Shown here one piece after another: positions 6,808 to 15,037 of a stretch of 16,516 nucleotides of DNA; positions within the stretch are counted from its first letter, which is position 1, and every line of letters starts with the position of its first letter. The DNA comes from Methylobacter sp. GTDB lineage: Bacteria > Pseudomonadota > Gammaproteobacteria > Methylococcales > Methylomonadaceae. The notes beneath the pieces are model-generated. The model was not told the origin of the DNA. It worked only from the letters and a program-made list of their open reading frames with translations, and did not search any database. The translations under genes and the position numbers were made by a program. The stretch covers positions 1,034-17,549 of the forward strand of contig PMJA01000279.1 of assembly GCA_003158415.1 (NCBI GenBank). Direction: 5' to 3'.

Positions 6808-8508
6808 ATGAAAACACCTGCAATAGTTACGACCCATCGGCGTCAAGATGGGTCGCGGTCAGTTATACCCTCTTCGTTGATTGTTACCGTAGTCAGTGTT
6901 TATATTCTTTTTTATTACACCCAGTCTTATGCGCTAAGCTGGACGATAAACCGTACCATTCAGGCCCAGGAAATCTATTCCGACAATATTGCATTGGCGC
7001 CATCAGGTAGCCAACAGGGCGCTTTTGTTGAGTCCATTACCCCCGGCGTTACGATTACCGGGCAATCAGCAAGATCAAATATGAGTCTTAATTATCAAAT
7101 GCAGAATTTATATAATGCCGGTGGCGATAATGGCCTTAGCACCTATAACCAATTGAGTTCCAGTTCTCGTAACACCTTTATTCCCAATACCTTATTCCTG
7201 AATTCAACAAGTTCGATCAGTCAGCAATATATCAATAATAGCCAGTTAGGCTCCAGTAATATAAACGGCTCCAGCAACAGCACCAATGTCTATAGTTTCA
7301 ATCTTGCTCCCAGCTGGACACCTCATTTTTCCAACTATGCCAATGGCTCATTTCTGGTTAATGCCAACACCATGGCAACCGGCGCCAATGCCAGTTCGTC
7401 TAACAGTACCAGTACGTTGGCGCCGATTTCAAACACCTTCAATCTTGCAGAAACAATGACGTTAAACAGTGGCGCTTATTTTCAGCGGGTTAAATGGTAT
7501 TTATCGTTTAATAATAACGAAAGTTATGAAGCTAATAGTCCAACTATAAGCTATCAAAATTCAAGCGCAAGGGTTAGCGTTCCTATCAATGCTTATTTTA
7601 ATGTCTTTACCCAGGGCGGCTATAGTAGCAACAGTTATCAGTCAACGACCGGAGCCACTAATAGCGGCGCCTATTACACCGCCGGCGGGCAATGGACGCC
7701 CAGTCAGCATTTTAGCCTTACTGCGGGAGCGGGGAACAACAGCTTTGTTACGGTTTTTTTTTCCCCCATGCCTCGTCTAACCACGACCACCACTTACAGT
7801 GATAATGCGGTAGCGACGAGTTTTGGACAATCTGCTGGAACAACTGCGGGAGTAACTACCGGTACAACTGCTGGTACATCTACCGGAATAGGCGGCAGCG
7901 GAAATTCCGGACAAAACTGGCAGACAGCGATTAATTACCGGGCGCCAAGATCAACTTGGACGTTGAGTCACACTAACACTACAACTACGTCGCAACAAAT
8001 ACTGGCCCAGAATCAGCTGGTTAATCCTTTAATTAATACCGGAATTAATTCCGGTATTAATTCCGGCCCCAACCAATACTACCTTGGCGGCCCGATCTTA
8101 ACCAATGACGTTATCGTTACAACAGCCTGGAATTTATCGGTTTCCTTTAACACCGGTAAAAGCACTTTTAACGTGAACGCTTATGATCAAAATTATACCT
8201 ATCAGAACGGCGTCGGCAATAATCAACAAACAATCGGCGTCAGCGGTACCTGGAACTGGTCGTTCGCCAGTAAAACCCGCGCTTTTTTAACACCGACATG
8301 GCAAACAACTAAGAATCCGGGCTCAGCAAACAGTGATTTTTATATGATTGCATTAGGCATAAACAGAACCATAACTGCTCAAGTGAACGGAACACTGCAA
8401 CTTCAGCACATGAATCAGACATCAGAAACAAGTAATTTAAACAACCTCCTGCCAACCAGCGGCTATCAAGAAAATCGGGCTACAGCCACTCTATCTACGA
8501 GATTTTAA
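6808..8508 (+). CDS. XrtA/PEP-CTERM-associated outer-membrane beta-barrel protein
   Basis: A protein of 566 residues from ATG 6808; an in-frame TTG at 6775 would add 11 residues. Residues about 20-42 form a hydrophobic signal segment ending in SYALSW, a plausible signal peptidase I site, after an unusually long basic n-region. The mature part is rich in Ser, Thr, Asn, Gly and Tyr, has many alternating amphipathic strands and ends in ATATLSTRF, with a terminal Phe as in barrel proteins. The opening WTINRTIQAQEIYSDNIALAP and the position between the kinase and the ATPase match the outer-membrane protein family of exosortase A loci. It probably forms the outer-membrane route or a partner of the export lipoprotein; this role is inferred. 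A Thr/Gly/Ala-rich tract (7831-7911) and a perfect palindrome (8031-8062) lie within the gene. Confidence 0.8.
   Translation: MKTPAIVTTHRRQDGSRSVIPSSLIVTVVSVYILFYYTQSYALSWTINRTIQAQEIYSDNIALAPSGSQQGAFVESITPGVTITGQSARSNMSLNYQMQNLYNAGGDNGLSTYNQLSSSSRNTFIPNTLFLNSTSSISQQYINNSQLGSSNINGSSNSTNVYSFNLAPSWTPHFSNYANGSFLVNANTMATGANASSSNSTSTLAPISNTFNLAETMTLNSGAYFQRVKWYLSFNNNESYEANSPTISYQNSSARVSVPINAYFNVFTQGGYSSNSYQSTTGATNSGAYYTAGGQWTPSQHFSLTAGAGNNSFVTVFFSPMPRLTTTTTYSDNAVATSFGQSAGTTAGVTTGTTAGTSTGIGGSGNSGQNWQTAINYRAPRSTWTLSHTNTTTTSQQILAQNQLVNPLINTGINSGINSGPNQYYLGGPILTNDVIVTTAWNLSVSFNTGKSTFNVNAYDQNYTYQNGVGNNQQTIGVSGTWNWSFASKTRAFLTPTWQTTKNPGSANSDFYMIALGINRTITAQVNGTLQLQHMNQTSETSNLNNLLPTSGYQENRATATLSTRF
7831..7911 (+). 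repeat. Thr/Gly/Ala-rich degenerate repeat in the barrel gene
   Basis: Short units such as ACAACTGC(T/G)GG and ACTACCGG recur and encode alternating TTAG, TTG and STG blocks that end in GGSGNSG. The tract probably forms a flexible surface loop. Repeats of this kind change length easily, so loop length may vary between strains. Confidence 0.6.
8031..8062. repeat. Perfect 32-base palindrome inside the barrel gene
   Basis: The left half AATTAATACCGGAATT is followed directly by its exact reverse complement, AATTCCGGTATTAATT, with no spacer. In frame it encodes part of a short NTG/INSG peptide repeat, which continues for one more unit after the palindrome. It may have arisen from the internal repeat TTAATTCCGG, or it may be a binding site or an extruding cruciform. 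Confidence 0.9.
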
Positions 8509-8510
8509 CT

Positions 8511-9527
8511 ATGTATGACGGTTTTTATAATTTAAGCAAAAAACCTTTTCAACTGAATGCCGATAGCGATTTCTTTTTCAACAGTGTTGTTCATAAACGG
8601 GCTTTAGCCTATATGCGTTATGGCTTAACGCAGGGAGAAGGCTTTGTTGTTGTTACCGGCAAGCCCGGCACGGGCAAGACCATGCTGGTTAAAGAGCTGG
8701 TTAACAGCTTGAATAGCGATAATATTACCATCGGTATTATGGTTTCATCCCAGGTGGGTGCCGATGATTTGTTAAAAATCATATCGGCAACTTTTGGACT
8801 TTCGTACGAGGGTGAAGATAAATCTACGCTGCTAACCCGGATTGAACGTTTTTTTATCCAGCAAGCCACGGAAGGCAAAAGAGTCCTGATGATAGTCGAT
8901 GAAGCGCAAAATCTTCCCAAGGATGCGCTGGAGGAACTGCGCATGTTGTCCAACTTTGAAATGTCAGGAAAATCACTTTTTCAGACATTTCTGATAGGTC
9001 AACAGCAGTTAGGCGAGACACTGTTATTACCTGAAATGGAACAGTTAAAACAACGTATAGTGGCCACTTATCAATTGAAGCCGTTAAATGAAGAAGAAAC
9101 GAAAAGCTATATTTTATTTCGTTTGGAAAAAGCAAGCTGGCAACAAATGCCGCAATTTGATAATAATGTTTTTAATAGAATTTGCTCGTATTCTCAGGGC
9201 ATACCCAGGCGAATTAACACCTTATGTGACAGAGTGCTGCTGTTTGGCTATCTTGATGAGTTAACAGTCATAGATTTAAGTGCTATCAACAAGGTTATCG
9301 CCGATATTGAAGACGAAGCCTCACTGACCACTGATGAATTTCACGATGTATTGCCTGGCGCTAACGCCACGACAACAGATGCCGACGGTTCAGTTGAAGA
9401 GCGCATTATAGCTTTGGAAAAAATGGTTCGGGATTTACAGCAAACAGTAACCAAAGAACGCGCACTGTTACGTAAAGCGATCTTGCTACAGTTGGACATG
9501 GATGCTGTTTATAACGAAAATTTGTAA
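8511..9527 (+). CDS. XrtA-associated ATPase (ExeA/GspA-like AAA)
   Basis: A protein of 338 residues. The start MYDGFYNLSKKPFQLNAD is the signature opening of the ExeA-like ATPases found in exosortase A loci. Walker A is GKPGTGKT (50-57) and Walker B is VLMIVDEAQ (125-133). A FLIGQ segment (about 160-164) and an arginine-containing SQGIPRRINTLCDR segment follow, as in AAA ATPases of this group. The last 50 or so residues (EERIIALEKMVRDLQQTV) form a coiled coil. In type II secretion the relatives help assemble an envelope channel. A similar assembly role for polysaccharide export is likely but unproven. The gene starts 2 bases after the stop of the barrel gene, so the two are probably translationally coupled. 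No transmembrane or peptidoglycan-binding part is visible, unlike GspA. Confidence 0.88.
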   Translation: MYDGFYNLSKKPFQLNADSDFFFNSVVHKRALAYMRYGLTQGEGFVVVTGKPGTGKTMLVKELVNSLNSDNITIGIMVSSQVGADDLLKIISATFGLSYEGEDKSTLLTRIERFFIQQATEGKRVLMIVDEAQNLPKDALEELRMLSNFEMSGKSLFQTFLIGQQQLGETLLLPEMEQLKQRIVATYQLKPLNEEETKSYILFRLEKASWQQMPQFDNNVFNRICSYSQGIPRRINTLCDRVLLFGYLDELTVIDLSAINKVIADIEDEASLTTDEFHDVLPGANATTTDADGSVEERIIALEKMVRDLQQTVTKERALLRKAILLQLDMDAVYNENL

Positions 9528-9548
9528 CGGCCTGGAACCGGACATAAA

Positions 9549-10403
9549 ATGCGCAAAATAAATGCTATGACCATTGACGTGGAAGATTATTTTCAGGTTT
9601 CGGCATTCGAACCTTATATTGCCAAAGCGCAATGGGACGCCTTGCCGCACCGGGTTGAAAGAAATACTTATAAAATACTGGATCTATTGGAAGAAAGCCG
9701 TATAAAAGCTACGTTTTTTACTTTGGGCTGGGTTGCTGAACGCTATCCCGGTTTAGTTAAACGCATAGTCCAGGACGGTCATGAACTGGCTTGTCATGGC
9801 TATGAACATATCAGGGTAACCGAACAGACACCTGAACAATTTCGCCAAGACGTTGTTAAATCGAAAAATTTACTGGAAGCATTGAGCGGCAAGAAAGTTA
9901 ACGGTTATCGTGCGGCCAGTTATTCAATCGGGGCAAGCAACCTGTGGGCATTAGATGTGTTGCAAGAAGTCGGCTTTAAATACAGCTCCAGTATCTATCC
10001 CGTCAAGCATGATTTATACGGTATGCCGGATGCGCCTAGATTCATCTATGAACCGATAGCAAATAACGCGTTTAAAGAAATCCCCATCACCACCATCCGG
10101 TTCGGTAATAAAAATTTTCCTTGCGGGGGAGGGGGGTTTTTTAGATTTTATCCCTACGCTTTGTCGAAATGGGCTTTTAATCGGGTTAATAATCTGGAGA
10201 ATGAATCCGGTATTTTCTATTTTCATCCGTGGGAAATTGATCCCGAACAGCCCCGGCAACAGGGCTTAAGTTTAAAAACCCGTACCCGGCACTACCTGAA
10301 TCTGAATCGTATGGAAAATAGAATAAAACGACTGTTGACTGATTTTGACTGGGATACTATGGAAAATGTGTTCCATATTGACAAAGGCGTAAACCATGAT
10401 TAA
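9549..10403 (+). CDS. XrtA-type polysaccharide deacetylase (NodB homology)
   Basis: A protein of 284 residues of carbohydrate esterase family 4. Motif 1 is TIDVED (8-13) with the catalytic and metal-binding Asp pair D10 and D13. Motif 2 is CHGYEH (82-87), giving the metal ligands H83 and H87. Motif 3 is GYRAASYS (119-126). A late His lies in FYFHPWEID (H226). All residues needed for zinc-dependent removal of N- or O-acetyl groups are present. There is no signal peptide, so it may act on lipid-linked glycan on the cytoplasmic side; this is inference. It starts 21 bases after the ATPase gene. Its end overlaps the FemAB-like gene by 8 bases, which suggests coupled translation. A GGGGGAGGGGGG run (10125-10136) encodes conserved glycines. 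Confidence 0.9.
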   Translation: MRKINAMTIDVEDYFQVSAFEPYIAKAQWDALPHRVERNTYKILDLLEESRIKATFFTLGWVAERYPGLVKRIVQDGHELACHGYEHIRVTEQTPEQFRQDVVKSKNLLEALSGKKVNGYRAASYSIGASNLWALDVLQEVGFKYSSSIYPVKHDLYGMPDAPRFIYEPIANNAFKEIPITTIRFGNKNFPCGGGGFFRFYPYALSKWAFNRVNNLENESGIFYFHPWEIDPEQPRQQGLSLKTRTRHYLNLNRMENRIKRLLTDFDWDTMENVFHIDKGVNHD

Positions 10404-11415
10404 AACACTGGAGTCAGAAGATTACTCACGCTGGGATGACTTTGTGGGGGCGAGTAAGGATGCGACATTTTTTCATCAGGCGGGCTGGAAAACCGTCATT
10501 GAGCGGGCATTTGGACATAAAACATTTTTTCTTTATGTCGAAAATGAGGGCAAAATTACCGGAATTTTGCCCTTAGTCCATATCAACAGCCTGTTTTTCG
10601 GCAATACCCTGGTATCGATTGCACCCTGTGTTTACGGCGGCATAATAGCCAGCGACGAACAGTCATACCGCGAGCTGGATAAAGAATCCTGCCGTTTGGC
10701 TGAAGAATTGGGCGTCGATTGTCTGGAAATGAGAAACCGGGTACAAAAAACGCCTGAAAGACCGCACAAGGATCTTTATGTGTCTTTTAGAAAAGACCTG
10801 GATGCCGATGCGGAAAAGAATTTTCTGGCTATACCCAGAAAGCAGCGTGCAATGGTAAGAAAAGGCATAGAAGCCGGTCTGATTAGCGTTATCGACGATA
10901 ATATCGATAGAATTTATCGGGCTTATTCCGAGAGCGTCAGAAATTTAGGCACGCCGGTGTTCTCAAAAAAATATTTTCAGACGCTCAAAGATGTTTTTGC
11001 CGATCAATGTGAAGTGTTGACAGTTGAGCACAACGGGCGCTTGGTCGCCAGTGTGATGAGTTTTTATTTTAAAGACGAAATATTGCCTTACTACGGCGGC
11101 GGCACCGATTTGGCCAGAGAGCTTAAAGGCAATGACTTCATGTATTGGGAAGTCATGCGCCGCGCCGTCGAAAAAGGCATCAAAGTATTCGATTACGGGC
11201 GCAGTAAAATAGGCACCGGTTCCTACAGCTTTAAGAAGAATTGGGGATTTGTACCTGTGCCGATATTTTATGAGTTTTATTTGGTTAAATCAGCAGCTAT
11301 GCCTGACATCAACCCACTTAACCCTAAATACCGATTCTTTATAGCGGCATGGAAACGCTTGCCGTTAGCGGTCAGTCAATGGGTGGGGCCTTTGTTATCG
11401 AAAGATTTAAGCTAA
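10396..11415 (+). CDS. FemAB-like acyltransferase of the XrtA/PEP-CTERM system
   Basis: A protein of 339 residues with the two-lobed GNAT fold of FemAB-like proteins. The first lobe opens with WDDFVGASKDATFFHQAGW. A VSIAPCVYGGI segment follows. The second lobe carries YYGGG (232-236) and DYGRS (266-270), then SYSFKKNWGF. Relatives transfer an amino-acyl or acyl group from tRNA or CoA to a cell-wall or glycan precursor. In exosortase A loci this subfamily is thought to modify the exopolysaccharide, but the substrate is unknown. There is no membrane helix or signal peptide. It starts inside the end of the deacetylase gene, so both are probably made together. Confidence 0.85.
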   Translation: MIKTLESEDYSRWDDFVGASKDATFFHQAGWKTVIERAFGHKTFFLYVENEGKITGILPLVHINSLFFGNTLVSIAPCVYGGIIASDEQSYRELDKESCRLAEELGVDCLEMRNRVQKTPERPHKDLYVSFRKDLDADAEKNFLAIPRKQRAMVRKGIEAGLISVIDDNIDRIYRAYSESVRNLGTPVFSKKYFQTLKDVFADQCEVLTVEHNGRLVASVMSFYFKDEILPYYGGGTDLARELKGNDFMYWEVMRRAVEKGIKVFDYGRSKIGTGSYSFKKNWGFVPVPIFYEFYLVKSAAMPDINPLNPKYRFFIAAWKRLPLAVSQWVGPLLSKDLS

Positions 11416-11446
11416 ACAACTACTTATTGTCGCCTACACATTATCT

Positions 11447-12640
11447 ATGCAAGATTTGCTTTTTCTAGCTCATCGTATCCCTTATCCACCCAATAAAGGC
11501 GATAAGATACGCTCCTATCATTTTTTAAAGTATTTAAGCTCAAGCTATAATGTGCATTTAGGCGCTTTTATTGATGATCCGAATGACTGGCAATATATCG
11601 ACAAACTTGACGCACTGTGTGCAAGCACCCATTATCTTGAACTTAAGCCGCTACAGGCCAAAATTAAAAGTCTGCAAGGACTGCTGACCGGTGACGCCTT
11701 GAGTTTGCCGTATTATAAAAATCAGACCATGCAGGATTGGGTCGATAACACCTTAAAAACCCACTCGATTAAAAAAGCGCTGATATTTTCATCGGTAATG
11801 GCGCAGTTTATTAATGAAAGCCATGATGTAGACATGATAGTCGATTTTGTCGATGTCGATTCCGACAAATGGCGGCAATATGCGGCCAGCAAAAAAGGCA
11901 TTAGCCAATGGATTTATCAGCGGGAATCCCACCATTTATTCAATTATGAGCAAAAAATAGCGGGGCAGGCGAGGGCGAGTCTATTCGTTTCTGAACAGGA
12001 AGCTGATTTATTTAAAAAACTGGCGCCTGAAGTCAGTGACAGAGTGATGCCTGTTAATAACGGCGTCGATACCGATTATTTTTCACCGGAACGGATATTC
12101 GCCACACCTTATCCTGACGATGCCGATGTTATCGTGTTTACCGGTGCGATGGATTATTGGGCCAACGTCGATGCCGTAAAATGGTTTGCAGAAGACGTTT
12201 TTCCGCACATCATCAAAAACCACCCGGCTGTAAAATTTTACATCGTCGGTTCCCGGCCTAGCAAAGAAGTGGCGGCGCTGGCAAGTGACTCCGTTGTCGT
12301 GACCGGCGCTGTCTCCGATGTCAGGCCGTATCTTGCTTATGCCAAACTGGCGGTCGCCACGCTAAGAATTGCCAGGGGCATACAAAACAAAGTGTTGGAA
12401 GCCATGGCGATGGGCAAATACGTCATTGCCACTTCAGCAGCCATGGAAGGCATACCTTATGATGAAACCCTGGATGTATCCGTGGGTGATACGATTGAGA
12501 TTATGACCAGTAAAGTCGGCGTACAGCTGGAAAAACAGTCTCCGCTCATCGCATCGAACCGCAATCGTGACTTTGTCAAAGCCACGTTCAGTTGGGAGCA
12601 AAACCTAAACCGGCTGTTAACTTTATTGCAAGATGATTAG
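11447..12640 (+). CDS. XrtA/PEP-CTERM system glycosyltransferase (GT-B, GT4-like)
   Basis: A protein of 397 residues. The N-terminal domain opens with LFLAHRIPYPPNKGDKIRS, the hallmark of the exosortase A glycosyltransferase subfamily. The C-terminal domain has NNGVDTDYFSP (Asn205 to about 214), FTGAMDYWANVDA, and the nucleotide-sugar site KVLEAMAMGKYVIAT with Glu318. It should add one sugar to the growing repeat unit at the cytoplasmic face of the inner membrane; donor and acceptor cannot be told from sequence. It lies 31 bases after the FemAB-like gene. I see no Shine-Dalgarno-like sequence before ATG 11447, but the start aligns with the conserved opening motif. Confidence 0.87.
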   Translation: MQDLLFLAHRIPYPPNKGDKIRSYHFLKYLSSSYNVHLGAFIDDPNDWQYIDKLDALCASTHYLELKPLQAKIKSLQGLLTGDALSLPYYKNQTMQDWVDNTLKTHSIKKALIFSSVMAQFINESHDVDMIVDFVDVDSDKWRQYAASKKGISQWIYQRESHHLFNYEQKIAGQARASLFVSEQEADLFKKLAPEVSDRVMPVNNGVDTDYFSPERIFATPYPDDADVIVFTGAMDYWANVDAVKWFAEDVFPHIIKNHPAVKFYIVGSRPSKEVAALASDSVVVTGAVSDVRPYLAYAKLAVATLRIARGIQNKVLEAMAMGKYVIATSAAMEGIPYDETLDVSVGDTIEIMTSKVGVQLEKQSPLIASNRNRDFVKATFSWEQNLNRLLTLLQDD

Positions 12641-12649
12641 TCTGTCCTG

Positions 12650-12678
12650 TTGATAGAATCGGGGCGCTGCAAAATACT
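12650..12678 (+). promoter_or_regulatory. Possible sigma-70 promoter before the amidotransferase gene
   Basis: TTGATA (12650-12655, five of six consensus bases) and AATACT (12673-12678, four of six) are separated by 17 bases. They lie in the 59-base gap upstream of the amidotransferase, which also shows a change in base composition. The last gene may therefore be expressed partly on its own. This is an eye-found match only. Confidence 0.35.
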
Positions 12679-12699
12679 TTAAAACAGGAATAATGAGCT

Positions 12700-14589
12700 A
12701 TGTGCGGAATTGTCGGCATCTTCGATATAAAAGAACAGCGGGAAATCAATCGGGACTTACTGTCGCGTATGAACGAAACTCAACATCACCGGGGTCCCGA
12801 TGAAGGCGGGTTGCACATAGAAGCCGGCTTGGGCTTCGGTCATCGTAGGCTATCGATTATTGACCTGACCAGCGGACAGCAGCCGATGATCAGCCGCGAT
12901 AACAATGCGGTACTAACTTATAACGGCGAAGTGTACAATTTCATGGAACTGAAAAAGGAACTGGAAGACCTGGGTTACAGCTTCCAGACCCACTGCGACA
13001 CCGAAGTGATTTTATATGCCTGGCAAGCCTGGGGCGAATCCTGTGTCGATCGGTTTCGCGGCATGTTCGCCTTCGCCGTGTGGGATCGTAAGCTGCAAAC
13101 CTTATTTCTTGCACGCGACCGCCTAGGCGTCAAGCCCCTTTACTATGCCGAACTGGCAAACGGCCAGTTTATTTTCGGTTCCGAATTAAAGTCGCTCAAA
13201 CAACATCCCGAATTGCCGAAAACCTTCGATCCTACTGCCATTGAGGATTATTTCGGTTTCGGTTATATCCCTGATCCTAAAACCATTTATAAAAACGTCT
13301 ATAAACTGGAGCCGGGCTATTGCTTGACCATAAAGCGGGGCAATCACAATTATCAGCCGCGCCAATATTGGGACGTTAAATTCGCGCCCAGGCCAGCCCA
13401 AGATGAACAAGCCACCGGCGAAGAACTGATAGCCCGACTGCGTGAGGCCGTTAAAATAAGAATGGTCGCCGATGTGCCGTTGGGGGCGTTTTTATCGGGC
13501 GGCGTCGACTCCAGCGCCATCGTCGCCATGATGGCCGACTTGTCCAGCGACCCCGTTAACACCTGTTCCATTTCCTTTGGCGACCCGGTCTATAACGAGT
13601 CGAAATTTGCTGCGCAAGTCGCCAAACGGTATCACACCTCGCATCGCGTTGAGCAAGTTGATCCCGATGATTTCAGCTTGATCGATCAATTGGCAGGTCT
13701 TTACGACGAACCTTATGCCGACAGCTCTGCCTTGCCCACCTATCGGGTCTGCGAACTGGCCAAAAAGCAGGTGACCGTGGTTTTGTCCGGTGATGGCGGC
13801 GATGAAAACTTAGCCGGTTACCGGCGCTATCGCTGGCACACTTACGAAGAACAAATGCGCTCGTGGCTGCCGGACAGTATAAGAAAACCGGTGTTCGGCT
13901 TGCTGGGGCAGGTCTATCCTAAAGCGGATTGGGCGCCGAAAATCTTCAGAGCAAAATCAACCTTCGAATCCATCGCCCGTGATTCCTTGGAAGGCTATTT
14001 CCACAGTGTATCCGTGCTGTCCAACGAATTACGCGGCAAGCTGTTCAGCGACCAATTAAAGAAAAACTTACAAGGTTATCAGGCCGTTGACGTATTCAGG
14101 CGGCATGTAGACAACGCGCCGACCGATAATCCGTTATCGCTGGTGCAATATCTGGATATAAAAACCTATTTGCCGGGCGATATTTTAACCAAAGTCGACC
14201 GGGCCAGCATGGCGCATGCCTTGGAAGTCCGAGTGCCGTTACTGGATCATAAGCTGGTGGAATGGATGGCGGGCTTGCAACCGGACATGAAACTCAAAGG
14301 CCGCGAAGGTAAATACATCTTTAAAAAATCCCTGGAAAGCTATTTGCCTGACGATATTTTATATCGCCCCAAAATGGGTTTCGCCGTGCCGTTAGACGCC
14401 TGGTTTAAAGGGCCGTTAAAACACAAAGTGCGGGAAGCGCTGCTTGGGGAAACCATGACCCAATGCGGATTATTCAACCAGTCGTTTTTGGAGCAGATGG
14501 TCAACCAGCATCAAAGCGGTTTGCGCGATTACAGTTCACCGATTTGGTCATTGTTGATGTTCGAAGCATTTTTACGCACGAATAATTAA
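12700..14589 (+). CDS. XrtA/PEP-CTERM system amidotransferase (asparagine synthase family)
   Basis: A protein of 629 residues with two domains. The glutaminase domain begins MCGIVGIF, with Cys2 as the nucleophile exposed after Met removal. It also contains HHRGPDEGG, GFGHRRLSIIDL, the YNGEVYN segment and the CDTEVILYAW segment. The synthetase domain has the ATP pyrophosphatase loop SGGVDSS (266-272), SGDGGDE (363-369) and DRASMAHALEVRVPLLDH. Members found in exosortase A loci probably amidate a glycan or glycan precursor instead of making asparagine; this is inferred from context. The start is fixed by Cys2, and AGGA lies upstream; an ATG 7 bases earlier is out of frame. The DNA is visibly richer in GC than that of prsT. 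No exosortase gene lies between the glycosyltransferase and this gene, although one is often found nearby in such loci. Confidence 0.9.
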   Translation: MCGIVGIFDIKEQREINRDLLSRMNETQHHRGPDEGGLHIEAGLGFGHRRLSIIDLTSGQQPMISRDNNAVLTYNGEVYNFMELKKELEDLGYSFQTHCDTEVILYAWQAWGESCVDRFRGMFAFAVWDRKLQTLFLARDRLGVKPLYYAELANGQFIFGSELKSLKQHPELPKTFDPTAIEDYFGFGYIPDPKTIYKNVYKLEPGYCLTIKRGNHNYQPRQYWDVKFAPRPAQDEQATGEELIARLREAVKIRMVADVPLGAFLSGGVDSSAIVAMMADLSSDPVNTCSISFGDPVYNESKFAAQVAKRYHTSHRVEQVDPDDFSLIDQLAGLYDEPYADSSALPTYRVCELAKKQVTVVLSGDGGDENLAGYRRYRWHTYEEQMRSWLPDSIRKPVFGLLGQVYPKADWAPKIFRAKSTFESIARDSLEGYFHSVSVLSNELRGKLFSDQLKKNLQGYQAVDVFRRHVDNAPTDNPLSLVQYLDIKTYLPGDILTKVDRASMAHALEVRVPLLDHKLVEWMAGLQPDMKLKGREGKYIFKKSLESYLPDDILYRPKMGFAVPLDAWFKGPLKHKVREALLGETMTQCGLFNQSFLEQMVNQHQSGLRDYSSPIWSLLMFEAFLRTNN

Positions 14590-14607
14590 GGCGACTCCCA
14601 TTGATTC

Positions 14608-14660
14608 ACCACGAAGTCACGAAGGACACGAAGAAAAGCATGTCAACGTATCTTCGTGGT
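14608..14660. repeat. CACGAAG direct repeats with complementary arm
   Basis: CACGAAG occurs three times (14610-14616, 14618-14624, 14627-14633). The arm ACCACGAAG (14608-14616) is exactly complementary to CTTCGTGGT (14652-14660). Similar CACGAAG-rich dispersed sequences are common in many bacterial genomes. A stable structure could form across the 35-base loop, but there is no U-run typical of a terminator. Confidence 0.7.
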
Positions 14661-14748
14661 AATAGCGGAAGCCGAAAGGAAGTAAGGCGCTGCAATGGAA
14701 TGCAGGGCGGATCGATAATGCTATCGAATAATAAGTGGATATTACATA

Positions 14749-14776
14749 ATTTAACATAATATACATTATGCGAATA
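14749..14776 (-). other. dif: dif-like XerC/XerD recombination site (chromosome dimer resolution)
   Basis: On the + strand the site reads XerD arm ATTTAACATAA (14749-14759), centre TATACA (14760-14765) and XerC arm TTATGCGAATA (14766-14776). Compared with the well-known E. coli dif site read on the complementary strand, the XerD arm matches at 11 of 11 positions, the centre at 6 of 6 and the XerC arm at 8 of 11, with TTATGCG kept. XerC and XerD resolve chromosome dimers here under FtsK control, so the site marks the replication terminus. All operon genes to its left run toward it, as expected for genes read in the same direction as the replication fork. The match is direct sequence evidence; whether this is the only active dif of the chromosome cannot be seen here. 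Confidence 0.85.
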
Positions 14777-15037
14777 ACTAGCATATTTCTAGCTGTTGCT
14801 ATGGAATGTCCTTACTGTACCTTCGGTTAACAACATAAGATTATTAATTGTTATATTTTTGTGTTGCAGTTCCTTCTCACTCATGATTATTTTCCGTCCA
14901 CATCTGATGAGGTGCTCAATAATTGATAGCATAGTTCTCCGTTATAAAAATCGAAGGCTTCTTTCTCTCGTTTTAACTCAACAAGGAGTTAAATCATCAA
15001 TACGCAAATGACTTGACGCGATATCGTAAAGACTGCA

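Noticed and set aside
14796..15011. 71-residue ORF in the non-coding region
   Set aside because: It has no recognisable family, no ribosome binding site and biased hydrophobic content. The opposite strand has a short MSEKELQ-type peptide faintly like a transposase start, but it is too short and weak to call.
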